Positions 52,442 to 61,650 are shown, counted from the stretch's first letter. The stretch: DNA of 64,000 bases from Haloarcula sebkhae (GCF_014647415.1 NZ_BMPD01000001.1:310001-374000), one strand, 5' to 3'. Numbers and translations are program-made. The notes: generated by a model from the sequence alone, not told the origin.

Positions 52442-54048
52442 AGCGGCCGAACGGACGGCGGATGCGACTGATCGCGCGGACGGAACTGCGGCGTACCTGG
52501 CGCAAGCTCATGGGCACGACGCGCGGGACGCTCATGCTGCTCGGCGGCGGATTGGGCATCATCATTTACAGTCTCGCTATCGGCGCGGGAGCGCTCTTTT
52601 TGGGTGGCTTCCTCGCCGACAGCGACGCCCACACGGTCAGGCTTGCAACGACGGCAGGTATCGTCGGACTGCTCGGACTCGTCGGCTTCTTCACGCTTCA
52701 GCATACGGTGAAATCGGCCGGCGAACCGGACGCCGCCGACGGCCTGCTGACAACGGTCCCCTACGAGGACGCGGCGGCCGGGCTGTTGGCCGCTGAGGCC
52801 GGTCGCGTGTCGCTCGCGCTCACCATCCCGATTCTGGCGCTGGTGGGCGGACTTGCAGTCGGTGATGCCGGAGTCCCCGTCGCTATCGTGGCCCTCGTCG
52901 GATCAGTCACGGTCGCCCTGCTCGGGACGGTTCTCGGCTTCGGTCTGGGGCTGGTGACGAAACTGGTCGCGAACCGCTCGGCCTTCATCGCGCGGCATCG
53001 AGCAAGCGTCGGAGCCGCCGTCTCGCTTATCCTGCCGCTTGGCTGGGTTGCGATGACGACCGTCCCGACAGTACAGCTTCGCGTGCTCCAACTGGCGACC
53101 CAGTCCCCGCTCTCGTGGCCCGCCGACGTGGTCCTGCTCGTGCTGGGAAACGGCGGTAATCCGATCACGGCCGCCGTTGCCACAGCGGGGATTCTCGGCG
53201 CGCTCCCAGTCGGCGCAGTCGCGTGTCTGTGGCTGGCCGGCCGGGTCTGGTATGCCGATCCGGTCCAGCCCGATCACGAGTTCGACGCCGATGAACGAAC
53301 GCTCTCGGACCGTCTGCTGAGTGGACGGGTCTCGACGGCGACTCGCGTCGTCGCCCAGAAGTCGTGGCTCCGAGCCAAGCGAGCCCCCGTCACCGTCCAG
53401 TTCGCGATCATGCCATTCTTCTTCCTGGTGTATCACCTCCAGATCGTCATCCTGGAGCGGGTAGTGCCGCCGACGCTCCCGCTCAGTGCCGGCCTCATCA
53501 GCGCGGCGGCATTCGGGGCCGCGTTTTCGCTCAATCCGCTCGGCGGCGAGGAGGGGGTACTGCCGCTGACACTGACCGCCAACGTCTCGGGCCGGGCGTT
53601 CGTCACCGGACTCGTCCTCGCGGGCGCACTCCCCGGCGGCGTGGTGACGACGCTACTGGTCGTCGGTCTCGGTGTCGCGGCCGGAACGCCACCGGTCACG
53701 CTCGCTGCTGGACTCACAATTGCACTGGTCGCGACTGTCGCCGCGCCGGCCATCGCCGTCGGAGCCGGCGTCGTGTTCCCGAAATTCGAGTCGGCGTCAG
53801 TGCGGGGCCACGAAGTGGTTGTTCCGAGCGGCTGGGCGTTTGGGCTGTACTTCCTCGTCCTCGGCGTGGCCGTCGCACCGGGGAGCCTGACGTACCTGCT
53901 CGCCGTTCGCAACCTGTTCGCGATACCGTTCGGCAAAACATGGCTCCTCAGCGGAGGCCTGGTGGCGAGCAGCGGGATCGCAGTCGCTGGCGCTGTCGCC
54001 GGGTTCCTCTATGCCGCCAACCGCGTCGCGACGTACCGGCTGGATTAG
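52438..54048 (+). CDS. ABC transporter permease, large ABC-2-like
   Basis: The 536-residue protein has about 12 membrane helices, beginning RLIARTELRRTWRKLMGTTRGTLMLLGGGL, the usual cytoplasmic start of ABC-2-type exporters. It pairs with the upstream ATPase by a 4-nt overlap. The substrate is unknown. It is longer than a common ABC-2 permease, as if two six-helix halves were fused. Confidence 0.78.
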   Translation: MKRPNGRRMRLIARTELRRTWRKLMGTTRGTLMLLGGGLGIIIYSLAIGAGALFLGGFLADSDAHTVRLATTAGIVGLLGLVGFFTLQHTVKSAGEPDAADGLLTTVPYEDAAAGLLAAEAGRVSLALTIPILALVGGLAVGDAGVPVAIVALVGSVTVALLGTVLGFGLGLVTKLVANRSAFIARHRASVGAAVSLILPLGWVAMTTVPTVQLRVLQLATQSPLSWPADVVLLVLGNGGNPITAAVATAGILGALPVGAVACLWLAGRVWYADPVQPDHEFDADERTLSDRLLSGRVSTATRVVAQKSWLRAKRAPVTVQFAIMPFFFLVYHLQIVILERVVPPTLPLSAGLISAAAFGAAFSLNPLGGEEGVLPLTLTANVSGRAFVTGLVLAGALPGGVVTTLLVVGLGVAAGTPPVTLAAGLTIALVATVAAPAIAVGAGVVFPKFESASVRGHEVVVPSGWAFGLYFLVLGVAVAPGSLTYLLAVRNLFAIPFGKTWLLSGGLVASSGIAVAGAVAGFLYAANRVATYRLD

Positions 54049-54647
54049 CAGATCGGCTTCGGGTCCAGTCCCATCACCTCCAACGTCTCCGCGTAGTCGT
54101 CGTACGCCGCCCCGATAGCGTCCGTCGCGGCCGCCGCTGCCGTCTCGCGCTCGGATTCCGAGAGATGTTCGAGGGCGGTCTTCCCGTTGTCGAGTGCCGA
54201 CGCCTCCTCTCGAATCTCGCGGAACGTATCGGCTCGCTTCTCGTCCGCCTCGTTGATGAAGAAGCTCACTACCTGCAGGTAGAACCGGTCGGCGACCAGT
54301 GGCGCGGCGACGAGACCCGCCCCGACGCGCCGTGCAGTCCCACTGACGGTTTCGAGGTGGTCAATGAACCCGTCGCTGTCACCGGCGTCCCCACCGATGC
54401 GGTCCGCTCGCTCTGTCGCGGCCTCTGCGGCTGCCTCGAACTGCGTCGCCACGTCGCTGTCTGTCTCGGCGGCCCACTGGCCGAGGGCATCTGCAAGCCC
54501 TGCCTCGCGGGTCGCCGCTGCCGTGAGCACCCCATCTGTCTCCAGTGTCGCATCTGTCGCTGCAATAAGCACTTTGTCCGATCCCAGCCTGTCCCGTTCC
54601 GTCTCAGTCTGGTCACGCACAGCATCGATAGTGGCTCCGGCGTCCAT
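54045..54647 (-). CDS. Hypothetical helical protein (200 aa)
   Basis: An acidic all-helical protein (TIDAVRDQTETERDRLGSDKVLIAA; TEADSDVATQFEAAAEAATERADRI; RFYLQVVSFFINEADEKR). The mid part resembles a ferritin-like or four-helix bundle, but I see no metal-binding EXXH pair. Its stop overlaps the permease stop by 4 nt (convergent). No family is assigned. Confidence 0.5.
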   Translation of the reverse strand: MDAGATIDAVRDQTETERDRLGSDKVLIAATDATLETDGVLTAAATREAGLADALGQWAAETDSDVATQFEAAAEAATERADRIGGDAGDSDGFIDHLETVSGTARRVGAGLVAAPLVADRFYLQVVSFFINEADEKRADTFREIREEASALDNGKTALEHLSESERETAAAAATDAIGAAYDDYAETLEVMGLDPKPIC

Positions 54648-54717
54648 ACGTCCGCTGTGCGCGGCAGGGGCTTGAAATCCCCGCCCGATTTATCCACCGG
54701 GGAGCGCTACAGTCGGT

Positions 54718-55896
54718 ATGGTCGAAGACTACCCTGACCCGCCGACAGACCCGCTGTCACTGTCCGCAGCAGCGTTGCAGGCGAAACTCGATACCGGTGA
54801 ATCGGTCCGGTTACTCGACGTCCGTGACCGCGACGAGTACGAGCAGTGGCGGATTCGTGGTGAGGCGGTGACGGCGACACAGCTACCCTTTACGAAGTTC
54901 CTCCAGGCGAAGGTGACCGGCGAGGTGGACGACGTTGTCGCCGAGGTGGCCGGCACTGGACCGATAACGGTCGTCTGTGGCCGCGGCGAGGCCAGTGCCT
55001 TCGTCGCCGGACTGCTGACTGAACACGGCGTTGAGGCGCAGAACCTCAGCGACGGCATGGAGGGGTGGGCGCGGCTCTACGAAGCTCGCGAGATCCCGTG
55101 TGACACCGCAACTGTCCTCCAGTACCGTCGTCCGTCGTCGGGCTGTCTCGGTTACATGATCGTCAGCGACGGCTCGGCTGCCGTCATCGACCCGCTCCAG
55201 GCCTTTACGGACCGGTACGTCGCCGACGCTGCCGACCGCGACGCCTCGGTCACCCACGCTATCGACACGCACGTCCACGCCGACCACATCAGCGGCGTCC
55301 GCCGCCTCGCCGAAGAAATCGATGCCGAACCGATCCTTTCCGAGCGGGCAGTCGCCCGCGGTGTCGACGACGTGACTGCACTGGCCGACGACGAATCGCT
55401 TCAGGTCGGGTCAGCCACACTGGAGCCGCACCCTCTGCCTGGCCACACGACCGGCATGACTGGCTTCATTATCGGCGACGTGCTTCTGGCCGGCGACAGC
55501 GTCTTCCTCGACAGCGTCGCCCGCCCGGACCTCGAAGCCGGAGCCGACGGCGCTCGTGACCTCGCCCGCGACCTCCATCGCACGCTGACCGACAGACTGG
55601 GGGAACTACCAGACAAGACACGCGTCGCCCCGGGCCACTACAGCGAGGCGACGGTGCCGGCTGACGACGGCACGTTCACGGCCACTCTCGGCACGCTCCG
55701 CGACCGGCTCCCGGGATTCGCGATGGACCGAGAGGCGTTCGTCGAGTACGTCTGTGACGACATCCCCCCGCGCCCCGCCAACTTCGAGCGGGTTATCGCC
55801 ATCAACCTCGGAACGGAGACGGCCGACGACGACACCGCGTTCGATCTCGAACTCGGTCCGAACAACTGCGCAGCCGCGCCGTCGGACGTGGTGTGA
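54718..55896 (+). CDS. Rhodanese-metallo-beta-lactamase fusion (persulfide-type)
   Basis: A 392-residue protein. Residues 18-125 are a rhodanese domain with LLDVRDRDEYEQWRI and active-site Cys in VVCGRGEAS. Residues 135-345 are an MBL-fold hydrolase with THVHADHISGV (metal site), GHTTGMTGF and LLAGDSVF. This pairing is known in persulfide dioxygenase-like proteins for sulfur metabolism or glyoxalase-like hydrolysis. The order here is rhodanese first, MBL second; the substrate is not proven. Confidence 0.85.
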   Translation: MVEDYPDPPTDPLSLSAAALQAKLDTGESVRLLDVRDRDEYEQWRIRGEAVTATQLPFTKFLQAKVTGEVDDVVAEVAGTGPITVVCGRGEASAFVAGLLTEHGVEAQNLSDGMEGWARLYEAREIPCDTATVLQYRRPSSGCLGYMIVSDGSAAVIDPLQAFTDRYVADAADRDASVTHAIDTHVHADHISGVRRLAEEIDAEPILSERAVARGVDDVTALADDESLQVGSATLEPHPLPGHTTGMTGFIIGDVLLAGDSVFLDSVARPDLEAGADGARDLARDLHRTLTDRLGELPDKTRVAPGHYSEATVPADDGTFTATLGTLRDRLPGFAMDREAFVEYVCDDIPPRPANFERVIAINLGTETADDDTAFDLELGPNNCAAAPSDVV

Positions 55897-55909
55897 TACT
55901 CGGCTGTGG

Positions 55910-56203
55910 CTACAACGGGAGCCGCTTGCGAATCTGGTCGAGAATCGATTCGTCTTCGTCCGGCACCGACTCACCCACCACGCCCTCTCCCGGGAGAATG
56001 ACGGTCCGCTCCCCGTTGTCCTCAACCTCGATGAGGCCGTCCGCCTTGAGAGACGCGAGCGCGTCTTCGATGCGATCAATGTTCTCTTCCGTCCGCGACC
56101 GAAGCTCGAAGACAGTCATCCCCTCGTCGCGGCGGTCAGCGAGCGCATCGAGCACCGCAACCTCTGTGTCGTCCCGGTCGCGATACTCCGGCTTCGCTCT
56201 CAT
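55910..56203 (-). CDS. Winged-helix-like haloarchaeal protein (likely DUF6432)
   Basis: A 97-residue protein with helices VAVLDALADRRDEGMTVFELRSRTEENIDRIEDALASLKADGLI and a short strand ERTVILPGEG, the pattern of a winged helix. I think it is DUF6432. It is probably a small DNA-binding or anti-sigma-like protein; function unknown. Convergent with the rhodanese gene. Confidence 0.6.
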   Translation of the reverse strand: MRAKPEYRDRDDTEVAVLDALADRRDEGMTVFELRSRTEENIDRIEDALASLKADGLIEVEDNGERTVILPGEGVVGESVPDEDESILDQIRKRLPL

Positions 56204-56561
56204 ATGTCCCTCTAAAACCGGCTGGGTCTAATCTTTGTCCCTCGGAATGGTGATATGCGTTCTCTGTGCAGTGAGCCGGGAATTGCCATAACAGACCATA
56301 TGCCGCGTTGCTTCACTCGCTCGGCTGCCACAGACTGCAATCACTTCTTTCGTTTCTACCGCTGTCAGTGCGGCTTATCGTCGTCTTGGTGTCGCTGGCG
56401 CGCGAGAGTAGCAAAAGCCAATCACACTGCACCGTCGTTGACCGGTCGGCGATTGAAACCTCTCCTCCTCGTATCGTTTTGGAGTGACCGCCGTGGCACC
56501 TGAGCAGCGCGGTTGTCGCCGACAAACGCTCTATGAGTTATAGTACTGAGTAGGTGACTCG
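56204..56561. other. 358-nt AT-richer gap, no gene seen
   Basis: No frame longer than about 80 codons has haloarchaeal character. The stretch is AT-richer than the flanks and opens the surface-protein patch to its right. A small hairpin CCGCTGTCAGTGCGG (about 56359-56373) is present; I can assign no function. Confidence 0.4.
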
Positions 56562-57230
56562 CTACTTCCACTTGTCGTGGTAGGCTGGTCCTTCCTCTAA
56601 TGTGGCTGAATACTTTCCCATCAGGACACGGAGTGACCACTCATCGGAATAGTATTTGTACGCCCAGAGGTACTTGATGTGGCTCGTCTGAAACACCTCA
56701 CCATCCTGTGTAACAAACGTCACATTGACACTATCAGGAATCCACGTATGATCTCGCTCCTCGTAGTTACCGTTTTCCGCGTTGTACTCACTCACAGCTG
56801 CCTGATATTTCCAAAGCGGATTCAGCCGGTCCTCAACGGTTTTAGTACGGTTCGTGGTATCCCGCATTCTAACGGTGAGATGATACGAGTTGTTGTCGGG
56901 ATTGGTTTCAGAGTCAACATACCGATCATCTGCTTGCGCTTCATATACGTCCTGAAGATTTTCATCGAATGCCTCAAATTTTTCTGCTCTACTGAGTTCT
57001 TCTTCGCCGCGGGACTCAGTTTCAGGTTCTTCAGTGGCCAATGGTGTACTTTCGGTCTCCGTGGGCACCGGTGTTGGAGTCTTGGTAGCCCTTTGCGTGG
57101 GCTCTGCCGTTTGCGTTGGCGTGGTTTTCTCTTCACCTGAACCGCTTCCCCCCACAGGCCCAGAGCACCCGGCAAACATTATTAAGAGGACGATAGCAAC
57201 AGCACTGAAAATAGTTTTATTTCCGGTCAT
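56562..57230 (-). CDS. Sec-type lipoprotein, hypothetical
   Basis: The 222-residue protein has a signal peptide and lipobox with Cys at 22 (MFAGC) without a twin-arginine, and a Thr/Pro/Glu-rich linker (KTPTPVPTETES). The mature domain has NSYHLTVRMRDTT, WKYQAAVSEYN and a Trp/Tyr-rich end (LWAYKYYSDEWSLRVL). No known domain. Codons are AT-richer than in most of the window. Its start overlaps the previous gene's stop by 4 nt. Confidence 0.6.
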   Translation of the reverse strand: MTGNKTIFSAVAIVLLIMFAGCSGPVGGSGSGEEKTTPTQTAEPTQRATKTPTPVPTETESTPLATEEPETESRGEEELSRAEKFEAFDENLQDVYEAQADDRYVDSETNPDNNSYHLTVRMRDTTNRTKTVEDRLNPLWKYQAAVSEYNAENGNYEERDHTWIPDSVNVTFVTQDGEVFQTSHIKYLWAYKYYSDEWSLRVLMGKYSATLEEGPAYHDKWK

Positions 57231-57628
57231 GGTTCTTGGGTCTCGTCGTTGAGGTCTATGTTATTAATTCCTTCTTCAGCGGCTGAGAGGGTCAGAACTT
57301 CAGTTGGCGTTGGCTCTGGTATCAAGCCAGTTGTCAGACCCCTTTCATCGACACCCACAGATAATGAATCAAGCAGATTCTCGCCATTAGAAGCCAAAAA
57401 TGTGGGTATTCTTACAAAGGCGATAGAGACGACTGCATATGTAAACGCGACCAGATTGATGACAGACGCTCTCTTGAGTTGGATACCGGACATTACTGAG
57501 TATTCGTGTGTATGCTCACGAGCATTCGTCGATATGCTGACCCGATCGGTAGTCAGGAACAGTCCAAAACCTGTAAGAACTGCTAACAGGTAGGCGACTA
57601 CCTCTCCAGCCTTATGTTTTCTACCCAT
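57227..57628 (-). CDS. Two-helix membrane protein, hypothetical
   Basis: A 133-residue protein with helices VVAYLLAVLTGFGLFLTT and VINLVAFTYAVVSIAFVRIP, and a cytoplasmic or external acidic tail. It overlaps the lipoprotein gene by 4 nt and is co-translated, so the two probably act together. No family is recognised. AT-rich codon use as in the neighbour. Confidence 0.55.
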   Translation of the reverse strand: MGRKHKAGEVVAYLLAVLTGFGLFLTTDRVSISTNAREHTHEYSVMSGIQLKRASVINLVAFTYAVVSIAFVRIPTFLASNGENLLDSLSVGVDERGLTTGLIPEPTPTEVLTLSAAEEGINNIDLNDETQEP

Positions 57629-57693
57629 TCTATTTGGAATTTATATATTCTGTCTTATAAAATTTCAACTTCACAGGACAGAACTGAAAGCTA

Positions 57694-59052
57694 TTACCAG
57701 AAACTCCACCCTCCGCCGCCGCCGTCACCGCCGCTGTTCTCATCATCGCCGTTATCGTCATCGTCGCTACCACCGCTGAACCAACCACCGCTGTCACCGT
57801 CATCATCACTGCTGTCGTTATCATCGTCATCACCGCCACCGATTATGCCGTCAAAGACCCCCCCATCATTGTCGTTGTCACTGCTACTACTATCATCATC
57901 GATACTGTTGCTATCGTCATCGCTGCTACTGCCGTCACCGTCATTGTACGACCAGTCATATCCACCGTCGTCACCGGCCTCATCGTCGTCATCGTCTCCT
58001 CCCCCTGGATTCATCAGGTTATTTGGCACACTGGATGCTGGACGAGTACTACGACTCTCATCGCTGGAACCGTCGTCGCCAGAACCGTCATCACTGGGGC
58101 CACCACCATCATCATCTTCGTCAGCATAGGCTCCTCGTTCCTGTTCAATCGCCTCTTTTCGCTGGTCAATGGTTTCCTTGCTAAATGTTCCGCCATAACC
58201 GTCTTTGGAGAGTTCATTCAATTCCCCCTCGTTTGCGATTTTAGTAAGTTCACTGTCGACATACATCCACAGACCCTCCCGACCGTCAGTATCAACGACA
58301 GTACCATCAACGGTCATAGCAGCACTCGTACAGCCCCTGTTCTGCCTGTCAACGTAGTAGGGTGCGCTACCAGCCGGGCAACTACTGCCGCCGCCACCGC
58401 CACCACTGCCGGACGAGCCAGCGACCTGAATCGTCCGGTTGGCGACGCCACGCCGTCCGGCGGCATCGTAGGCGACCGCACGGACAGACACAGAACCGGA
58501 GTTGTTGAACGTATGCGTGATAGTCGAGGTCCCATTCTCGCCGGTGAGTCGCATCTGGTTTTGCGCGGTGCCGTTGACGACCCACGCGAGTGTTCGGAGG
58601 TCGGCATCGCCGGCAGTCGCATTGGCAGTCAGATTCCGCCGGAGGCCAACGGGAACCGCGGGCGGGGCCGAAACTGAGACTGACGGCCCCCCAGCGGCCA
58701 CCACGTCGACGTGGAGCGTGTCCGAACGCGATGCCCCGTCATCATCAGTAACAGTGACCGTGACGTTGTACTGGCCGGTGTCGGCCGGGGAGAACGTCGT
58801 CTGGACGCAGGTCGGGCAGTCGGGCGTGCGTGTCGTACCGTCCGGCGTTTCGATAGACCACTCGGTATCTTCGATTGAGCCGTCGGGGTCGCGCGAGCCG
58901 TTAGCGTCCAACTGAACCGTCGTGGCCCGCTGAACGGACTGGTCCAGTCCGGCGTCGGCAAGCGGTGGCTGGTTCTCGGTCGCCACCGCTGTCCCGCCGA
59001 GAAGCGCCGAGAGGGCGAGGACCGACACCAAGAGTGTCGTCGTCCGCTGCAT
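57694..59052 (-). CDS. PKD-domain secreted surface protein with Asp/Ser/Gly-rich tail
   Basis: The 452-residue protein starts at ATG 59052 with a signal peptide (LLVSVLALSALLGGTAVA). A PKD domain follows (PPLADAGLDQSVQRATTVQLDANGS; WSIETPDG; VTVTVTDDDGAS), then a second Ig-like part, a Cys pair, and about 120 residues of Asp/Ser/Gly repeats that end GGGGGWSFW. Surface adhesin or cell-wall role (inference). The longer 758-codon frame upstream is a shadow. The tail is made of GAY/TCD-type repeated codons and is likely unstable in length. Confidence 0.7.
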   Translation of the reverse strand: MQRTTTLLVSVLALSALLGGTAVATENQPPLADAGLDQSVQRATTVQLDANGSRDPDGSIEDTEWSIETPDGTTRTPDCPTCVQTTFSPADTGQYNVTVTVTDDDGASRSDTLHVDVVAAGGPSVSVSAPPAVPVGLRRNLTANATAGDADLRTLAWVVNGTAQNQMRLTGENGTSTITHTFNNSGSVSVRAVAYDAAGRRGVANRTIQVAGSSGSGGGGGGSSCPAGSAPYYVDRQNRGCTSAAMTVDGTVVDTDGREGLWMYVDSELTKIANEGELNELSKDGYGGTFSKETIDQRKEAIEQERGAYADEDDDGGGPSDDGSGDDGSSDESRSTRPASSVPNNLMNPGGGDDDDDEAGDDGGYDWSYNDGDGSSSDDDSNSIDDDSSSSDNDNDGGVFDGIIGGGDDDDNDSSDDDGDSGGWFSGGSDDDDNGDDENSGGDGGGGGWSFW

Positions 59053-59200
59053 TGGGGTAGCGTAGCACCGGTACCAGTTATAAAATTTCACAATCCAAAC
59101 TGAAATTAACACATCACGGTCGTGAAACAGGTAGCGTTCTGTCACGAATGGCCGAGCCAACGGGCAGGGTTTAAGTACACCACGGTGGGAAGTTCTGGCA

Positions 59201-60058
59201 ATGGGTCTCAAATGTTCCGTCCTCGGGCACAAGTACGGTGAGACCACCGTCGAGCGCGAGCGCGAAGAGCAGGGTAGCGAAGTCGTCATCACCATCCAGG
59301 AACGGGAGACCTGTGAGCGGTGTGGAAATACGCGAATCGTCTCAGAAAACAAGGAGGTAACGGCTATCGAGACGCCGTCGGACATCGCCAGTGACCTCGT
59401 CGAAGACGAGTCCGAGTCCGAAACGGTAGAACCCGAATCACCACCGACAGACGAACCGACTGACAGTACGGTCGAGTCCGATGATGAGGGTGCAGAGCGT
59501 TCGGACAGCTGGGACAGCGTCGACGACCCAGTCGAAACACCGGGTGACAGCGAGATCGGCGACGACGTCGTGGACGACGGCGAGCCGGTCGATCCGTCGG
59601 CCGACGATGCCGAGATCATCGACGACAGCGACGAGGAGGAAGAAGAGAGCGGCGACGTCGAGTTGGACGAGCCGACGACGACGGTCGACGTCCCGGACGC
59701 AGAGGGCGAGGAGCCGGTGACCGAAGACGAGACTGATCCGGAGAAGGACGACGGCCTCATCCTCGGCGAGGAAGAGGAATCGGAGTCGACCGACGACGAC
59801 CGCCAGCCCGGTGAGTGGCCCGATGAGCCGGGAGACGACGGGGACGGCTGGTCGCCGGAGACGATGCCGGTCGACACCGGAACGGACGACGATTCGGATG
59901 TCGAGCCGACCAGCGATAGCGCCGTGACGGTTCCGGAAGGCGAGTTCGCCTGTCCGGAGTGTGGATTCACTACCGAGGTAGAATCGACATCGTTGCGCGC
60001 CGGGGACTTCTGTCCGGAGTGTCACAAGGGGTCACTTATCACCCGTGGCGAGGAGTGA
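59201..60058 (+). CDS. Acidic protein with two zinc ribbons (likely DUF7093)
   Basis: The 285-residue protein has an N-terminal ribbon (LKCSVLGHKYG ... CERCGN) and a C-terminal ribbon (CPECGFTTEV ... CPECHKGSL). A very acidic, Asp/Glu/Ser-rich disordered middle of about 150 residues joins them. I recall it as DUF7093. The ends may bind nucleic acid or zinc. Function unknown. It is followed by a DUF5611 gene. Confidence 0.65.
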   Translation: MGLKCSVLGHKYGETTVEREREEQGSEVVITIQERETCERCGNTRIVSENKEVTAIETPSDIASDLVEDESESETVEPESPPTDEPTDSTVESDDEGAERSDSWDSVDDPVETPGDSEIGDDVVDDGEPVDPSADDAEIIDDSDEEEEESGDVELDEPTTTVDVPDAEGEEPVTEDETDPEKDDGLILGEEEESESTDDDRQPGEWPDEPGDDGDGWSPETMPVDTGTDDDSDVEPTSDSAVTVPEGEFACPECGFTTEVESTSLRAGDFCPECHKGSLITRGEE

Positions 60059-60096
60059 ACGCAAAGGGTAAGACAGCCCCTCGCAAAAACTCGCCC

Positions 60097-60489
60097 ATGC
60101 GAGAGTACAAGATGCGACGGGGCGAGCATCTCGAAGACCGCGTCCCTGACATGGAAGCGTTCGTCGAGGAGTACTTCGGCGAGGTAACGGATACAGAAGA
60201 GTACGAGGGCAACGACCTACTGGTCGTCGACGACCCCGACAACCCCGTGTTCGACCGTGTTGTCGCGGGCCGCGTCGAGTATGGCTCCAAGAAGGACAAG
60301 CTCGCGCTCCACATCGACGAGCGACCGGCAGAGGATGTCATCGCCGAGGGCAACGTCGATGCGGCCGAGGACGCCGTCGCCGTGAAGAACGATTTCCTGG
60401 AAGAAGCAACCGACCGCGACGCGAAGGCGCGACGCGATTCGCTGAAGCGCTCGGTCGAGGACGACGCCGACGCCCCGGACAACGTCTAA
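60097..60489 (+). CDS. DUF5611 family protein
   Basis: The 130-residue protein starts MREYKMRRGEHLEDRVPDMEAFVEEYFGEV and has DDLLVV-type strands, then FDRVVAGRVEYGSKKDKLALHID; this is my recollection of the euryarchaeal DUF5611 family, of unknown function. ATG 60097 is used because it begins the conserved part. It lies 38 nt behind the zinc-ribbon gene, in the same direction. Confidence 0.65.
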   Translation: MREYKMRRGEHLEDRVPDMEAFVEEYFGEVTDTEEYEGNDLLVVDDPDNPVFDRVVAGRVEYGSKKDKLALHIDERPAEDVIAEGNVDAAEDAVAVKNDFLEEATDRDAKARRDSLKRSVEDDADAPDNV

Positions 60490-60629
60490 CGGCGGTCGTC
60501 GGGCGCACAATGTCCACGAGTGCCGGCAGGCTGATACTGCGTATCGGTTCGGCACGGCCCGCGTAGGCATCCGGAAATTCTTCGATATCGACACTGAGTA
60601 CCGCCAGTATCACGCAGCGTCAGACGGGC

Positions 60630-60653
60630 GTCACATCTAAATACGCTTGTGAC
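60630..60653 (+). promoter_or_regulatory. TATA-like element inside an inverted repeat
   Basis: GTCACA (60630-60635) and TGTGAC (60648-60653) flank TCTAAATACGCT, which holds a TATA-like CTAAATA at 60637-60643. It is placed 24-30 nt before the first stem of the candidate RNA at 60664. No ORF follows. Confidence 0.4.
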
Positions 60654-60663
60654 ATAAGTTCAC

Positions 60664-60835
60664 ATACGCCTCTCCCGGAGGCGCGCACAAGTATCCGGGG
60701 CACGAGACACCCCTCGTGTTGCCACGGAGCCAGCTCCGGGGCAGCCTGTCATAGTTTGTCCGCCCGCCGGAGCGGACCCAATCCGGCATTCGCGGCCAGG
60801 TCAATTACCAAGCCAGCATTCCCGTTTTATCGGAA
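60664..60835 (+). ncRNA. Candidate structured non-coding RNA (unassigned)
   Basis: Four adjacent stem-loops occur in the convergent gap between two genes. They are CGCCTC-TCCCG-GAGGCG (60667-60683), CACGAG-ACACCC-CTCGTG (60701-60718), TGCC-A-CGGAG ... CTCCG-GGCA (60720-60743) and GTCCGC ... GCGGAC (60758-60777). A T-rich end (CCCGTTTTATCGG, 60821-60833) follows. A TATA-like element sits at the right distance upstream. There is no ORF. I see none of the RNase P, SRP RNA, tRNA or B12-riboswitch core motifs. It could instead be hairpins of the flanking transcripts or a terminator array. Confidence 0.5.
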
Positions 60836-60882
60836 GGATATTCGCGGAAAAATAAGCCGTTGATCGGAAGATTCGACAGGCG

Positions 60883-61650
60883 CTATTCGGCAAGTCCGTA
60901 GCCGCGTCTGAACAGCACGTAGTCGATTGACAGCACGACCACGGTCGTTCCGGTCAGGACGGCCAGTGATGTGTTCGGGTCTATTTCGGTGACGCCGATC
61001 ATCCCGTAGCGGACGCCGTTGACCATGTACACCATCGGGTTGAGCAGCGAGACGCTCCCCCAGAATTCCGGGAGTTCTTCGAGCGAGTAGAACACCGCGC
61101 CGAAGAACACCAGCGGGCGGAGGATGAACTGGTTCATCACCGTGAGGTAGTCGAAGTCGCTCGACCAGAGGCCGCCGATGACGCCGAGCCCGCCGAACAA
61201 TGTGGTAATCACCAGCAGGAACGAGACGAGATATACGGGGTTGGGGACTGAAACCGAGGTGAATATCAGCCCCACGCCGATGATCAGCAGCGACGTGACG
61301 ATTCCCCGGAGCGCGCTGGCCGAGACGTAGGCCGCCACCATACTTCGGTTCGACATCGGCGAGGTGAGAACAGCCTGGATATAGTCATTCCAGCGCCCGT
61401 GGAAGATAGTGAAGGAGGCGTTCTCGAAGCTGTCCGAGATGGCCCCGAGCACAACCAGTCCGGGCAGGACGAACTGGAGATAACTCCTGCCCGCGATCTC
61501 CCCAATCTGGCTCCCCAGAATCACACCGAACACGGAGAAATAGAGCGCGTTCGTAATGATCGGCGGGAGGAAGGTGTTGTACGGGCGGCGGACGAACCGG
61601 AGGATTTCCCGACGGACCAGCGTCAGGAACTGCGTCGCGTTCTGATTCAT
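60883..61650 (-). CDS. ABC-2 type transporter permease
   Basis: A 255-residue permease with six helices, the opening VRREILRFVRRPYNTFLPPIITNALYFSVFGVILG, and the ABC-2 central motif QFVLPGLVVLGAISDSFENASF. It pairs with the ATPase next to it by a 4-nt overlap. Probably an exporter of a drug, lipid or polysaccharide (inference). Confidence 0.85.
   Translation of the reverse strand: MNQNATQFLTLVRREILRFVRRPYNTFLPPIITNALYFSVFGVILGSQIGEIAGRSYLQFVLPGLVVLGAISDSFENASFTIFHGRWNDYIQAVLTSPMSNRSMVAAYVSASALRGIVTSLLIIGVGLIFTSVSVPNPVYLVSFLLVITTLFGGLGVIGGLWSSDFDYLTVMNQFILRPLVFFGAVFYSLEELPEFWGSVSLLNPMVYMVNGVRYGMIGVTEIDPNTSLAVLTGTTVVVLSIDYVLFRRGYGLAE

Noticed and set aside
59053-59970. Upstream extension of the PKD gene to a 758-codon frame
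   Set aside because: The added part is Ser/Thr-rich antisense of the zinc-ribbon gene at 59201; the signal peptide at 59052 marks the real start.
60664-60835. Cobalamin riboswitch or RNase P RNA
   Set aside because: I looked for the B12-box and GCCACTG core and for the RNase P conserved ACAGAA-type core on both strands and did not find them.
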